A DNA stretch of 5,439 nucleotides from Pseudomonadota bacterium (GTDB lineage Bacteria > Pseudomonadota > Alphaproteobacteria > Acetobacterales > Acetobacteraceae), in contig JAKCCP010000095.1 in NCBI GenBank assembly GCA_021841985.1, positions 1 to 5,439 of the forward strand, read 5' to 3'. How positions within the stretch are numbered: position 1 is the first letter of the stretch; the number at the start of each line of letters is the position of its first letter. This document shows positions 4,642-5,439 of this stretch, one piece after another. The position numbers and the translations under genes were made by a program. Under the pieces are notes generated by a model that saw only the letters and a program-made list of their open reading frames with translations, had not been told where the DNA came from and did not search any database.

Positions 4642-5439
4642 ATGGTTTTCCGCGCCTTGCGGATCGCGCTGGTTTTCGCCGCCGCCGTTGTCCGGCCGGC
4701 CTCGGCCGCGGATCAGCCGCCAGCGCCCGCCTCGCCGGCCGCGACGCCAGCCGCGACGTCAGCCGCCTCGGCGACGCCGATCGCGATCGTCTATCTCGCG
4801 CTCGCGGTCAAACGCAGCTTACCCGAAAGCTATCTCGACCAGCCGCCGGCCGATGAGGGTCTCGCCGGCGCCGGCGTCGCGCTGGCCGACAATAACACGA
4901 CCGGCCATTTCACCGGCCAGGATTTCATCCTCGATCCGGTGGTCGCGCCCGATGAGGCCGGGGTGATCGCGGCGTTCCGCGACCGGCTCGGCAAGGGCGC
5001 GCGCGAATTCGTCACCGACGTGCCGGCGTCGCTGCTGCTCAAACTCGCCGATCTGCCCGACGCGCGATCTGCGACCTTGATCGATGCGACCGATGCCGAT
5101 GACCGGCTGCGCGCCGAGGGCTGCCGGCGCAACGTTCTGCATGTCCTGCCGAGCCGGGCGATGCTCGCCGATTCGCTGATGCAGTATCTGGTGGTGAAGA
5201 GCTGGCGGCGGATCATGCTGCTCGCCGGACAAACCGCCGATGACAAGCTCTATGCCGATGCCGTGCGGCGTTCCGCGAAAAAATTCCAGATCAAGATCGT
5301 CGCCGACAAGATGTGGAGCTTCAACCCCGCCGAACAGCGCGCCGATACCGGGCATTTCGAGGTCAATACCGAGGTTGCCAATATCACCCAGGGCGTCGAT
5401 TACGATCTTCTGGTCGTCGCCGACGAGGAAGACAATTTC
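4642..5439 (+). CDS. ABC transporter substrate-binding protein, PQQ-dependent alcohol dehydrogenase system (TIGR03863-like), 3' end outside window
   Basis: The frame is open from ATG 4642 to the window end (266 residues, no stop). The start is set by GAGGAGGAG (4629-4637) with the AGGAGG core 6 nt upstream, and by a signal peptide in residues 1-22 (MVFRALRIALVFAAAVV, cleavage near ASA). A Pro/Ala/Ser/Thr linker (about 24-45) precedes the domain, which opens with IAIVYLALAVKR. Family-typical stretches follow: EGLAGAGVALADNNTTGHFT (72-91; DNNTTG at 83-88), FVTDVPASLLLKLAD, a Cys161-containing segment leading to RNVLHVLPSRAMLADSLMQY (163-182), the W-rich KSWRRIMLLAG, and TQGVDYDLLVVADEEDNF at the end. 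These belong to the leucine/isoleucine/valine-binding-like fold and to the subgroup found only with PQQ-dependent alcohol dehydrogenases. Full members are roughly 350-400 residues, so the second lobe's end is missing. Downstream I would expect a YVTN/beta-propeller gene, an ATPase and a permease. The lanthanide-uptake lut locus of methylotrophs has comparable parts; ligand here unproven. Confidence 0.93.
   Translation, partial: MVFRALRIALVFAAAVVRPASAADQPPAPASPAATPAATSAASATPIAIVYLALAVKRSLPESYLDQPPADEGLAGAGVALADNNTTGHFTGQDFILDPVVAPDEAGVIAAFRDRLGKGAREFVTDVPASLLLKLADLPDARSATLIDATDADDRLRAEGCRRNVLHVLPSRAMLADSLMQYLVVKSWRRIMLLAGQTADDKLYADAVRRSAKKFQIKIVADKMWSFNPAEQRADTGHFEVNTEVANITQGVDYDLLVVADEEDNF

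Noticed and set aside
4819..5355. Minus-strand frames (178 and 138 residues) opposite the last binding-protein gene
   Set aside because: Antisense of a clear family member; no recognisable motifs or signal.

Overview
This is a GC-rich, densely coding window with strong G/C bias at third codon positions. The genes point to an alphaproteobacterium, most likely a methylotroph-like or acid-soil lineage (Hyphomicrobiales such as Beijerinckiaceae, or Acetobacteraceae). The lineage is inferred from gene content and composition; no rRNA or other marker gene is present.

Layout. (1) Positions 2-976, plus strand: C-terminal part of a TonB-dependent outer-membrane receptor whose start lies outside the window. 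(2) 1101-1478, plus: a small periplasmic class I cytochrome c with its own candidate promoter. (3) 1462-3943, minus: a compact three-gene ABC importer operon of the nitrate/sulfonate/taurine (NitT/TauT) type, in the order substrate-binding protein, permease, ATPase. Its genes overlap by a few bases, and its last gene runs 17 bp into the 3' end of the cytochrome gene. (4) 4062-4556, minus: a small exported protein of the DUF3280/DUF2380-like type with a CxxC motif. (5) 4642 to the window end, plus and divergent: a periplasmic binding protein of the type that accompanies PQQ-dependent alcohol dehydrogenase systems (TIGR03863-like), cut off by the window end.

How it may work together. The last gene is the most diagnostic. 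From family knowledge, this branched-chain-amino-acid-like binding protein co-occurs with PQQ-dependent (often lanthanide-dependent XoxF/Exa-type) alcohol dehydrogenases and usually has its own ATPase, permease and beta-propeller partner downstream. A TonB receptor, a soluble cytochrome c, an exported DUF3280-like protein and a second, NitT-like ABC importer beside it suggest an accessory locus for a periplasmic quinoprotein: import of a metal, metal chelate, cofactor or substrate, plus electron removal. The lanthanide/PQQ link is inference; no dehydrogenase gene lies in the window.

No RNA genes, CRISPR arrays, insertion sequences or gene-free stretches over 300 bases were seen. The non-coding gaps are 977-1100, 3944-4061 and 4557-4641. 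The first two hold candidate sigma-70-like promoters; the third is a divergent promoter region without a clear consensus.
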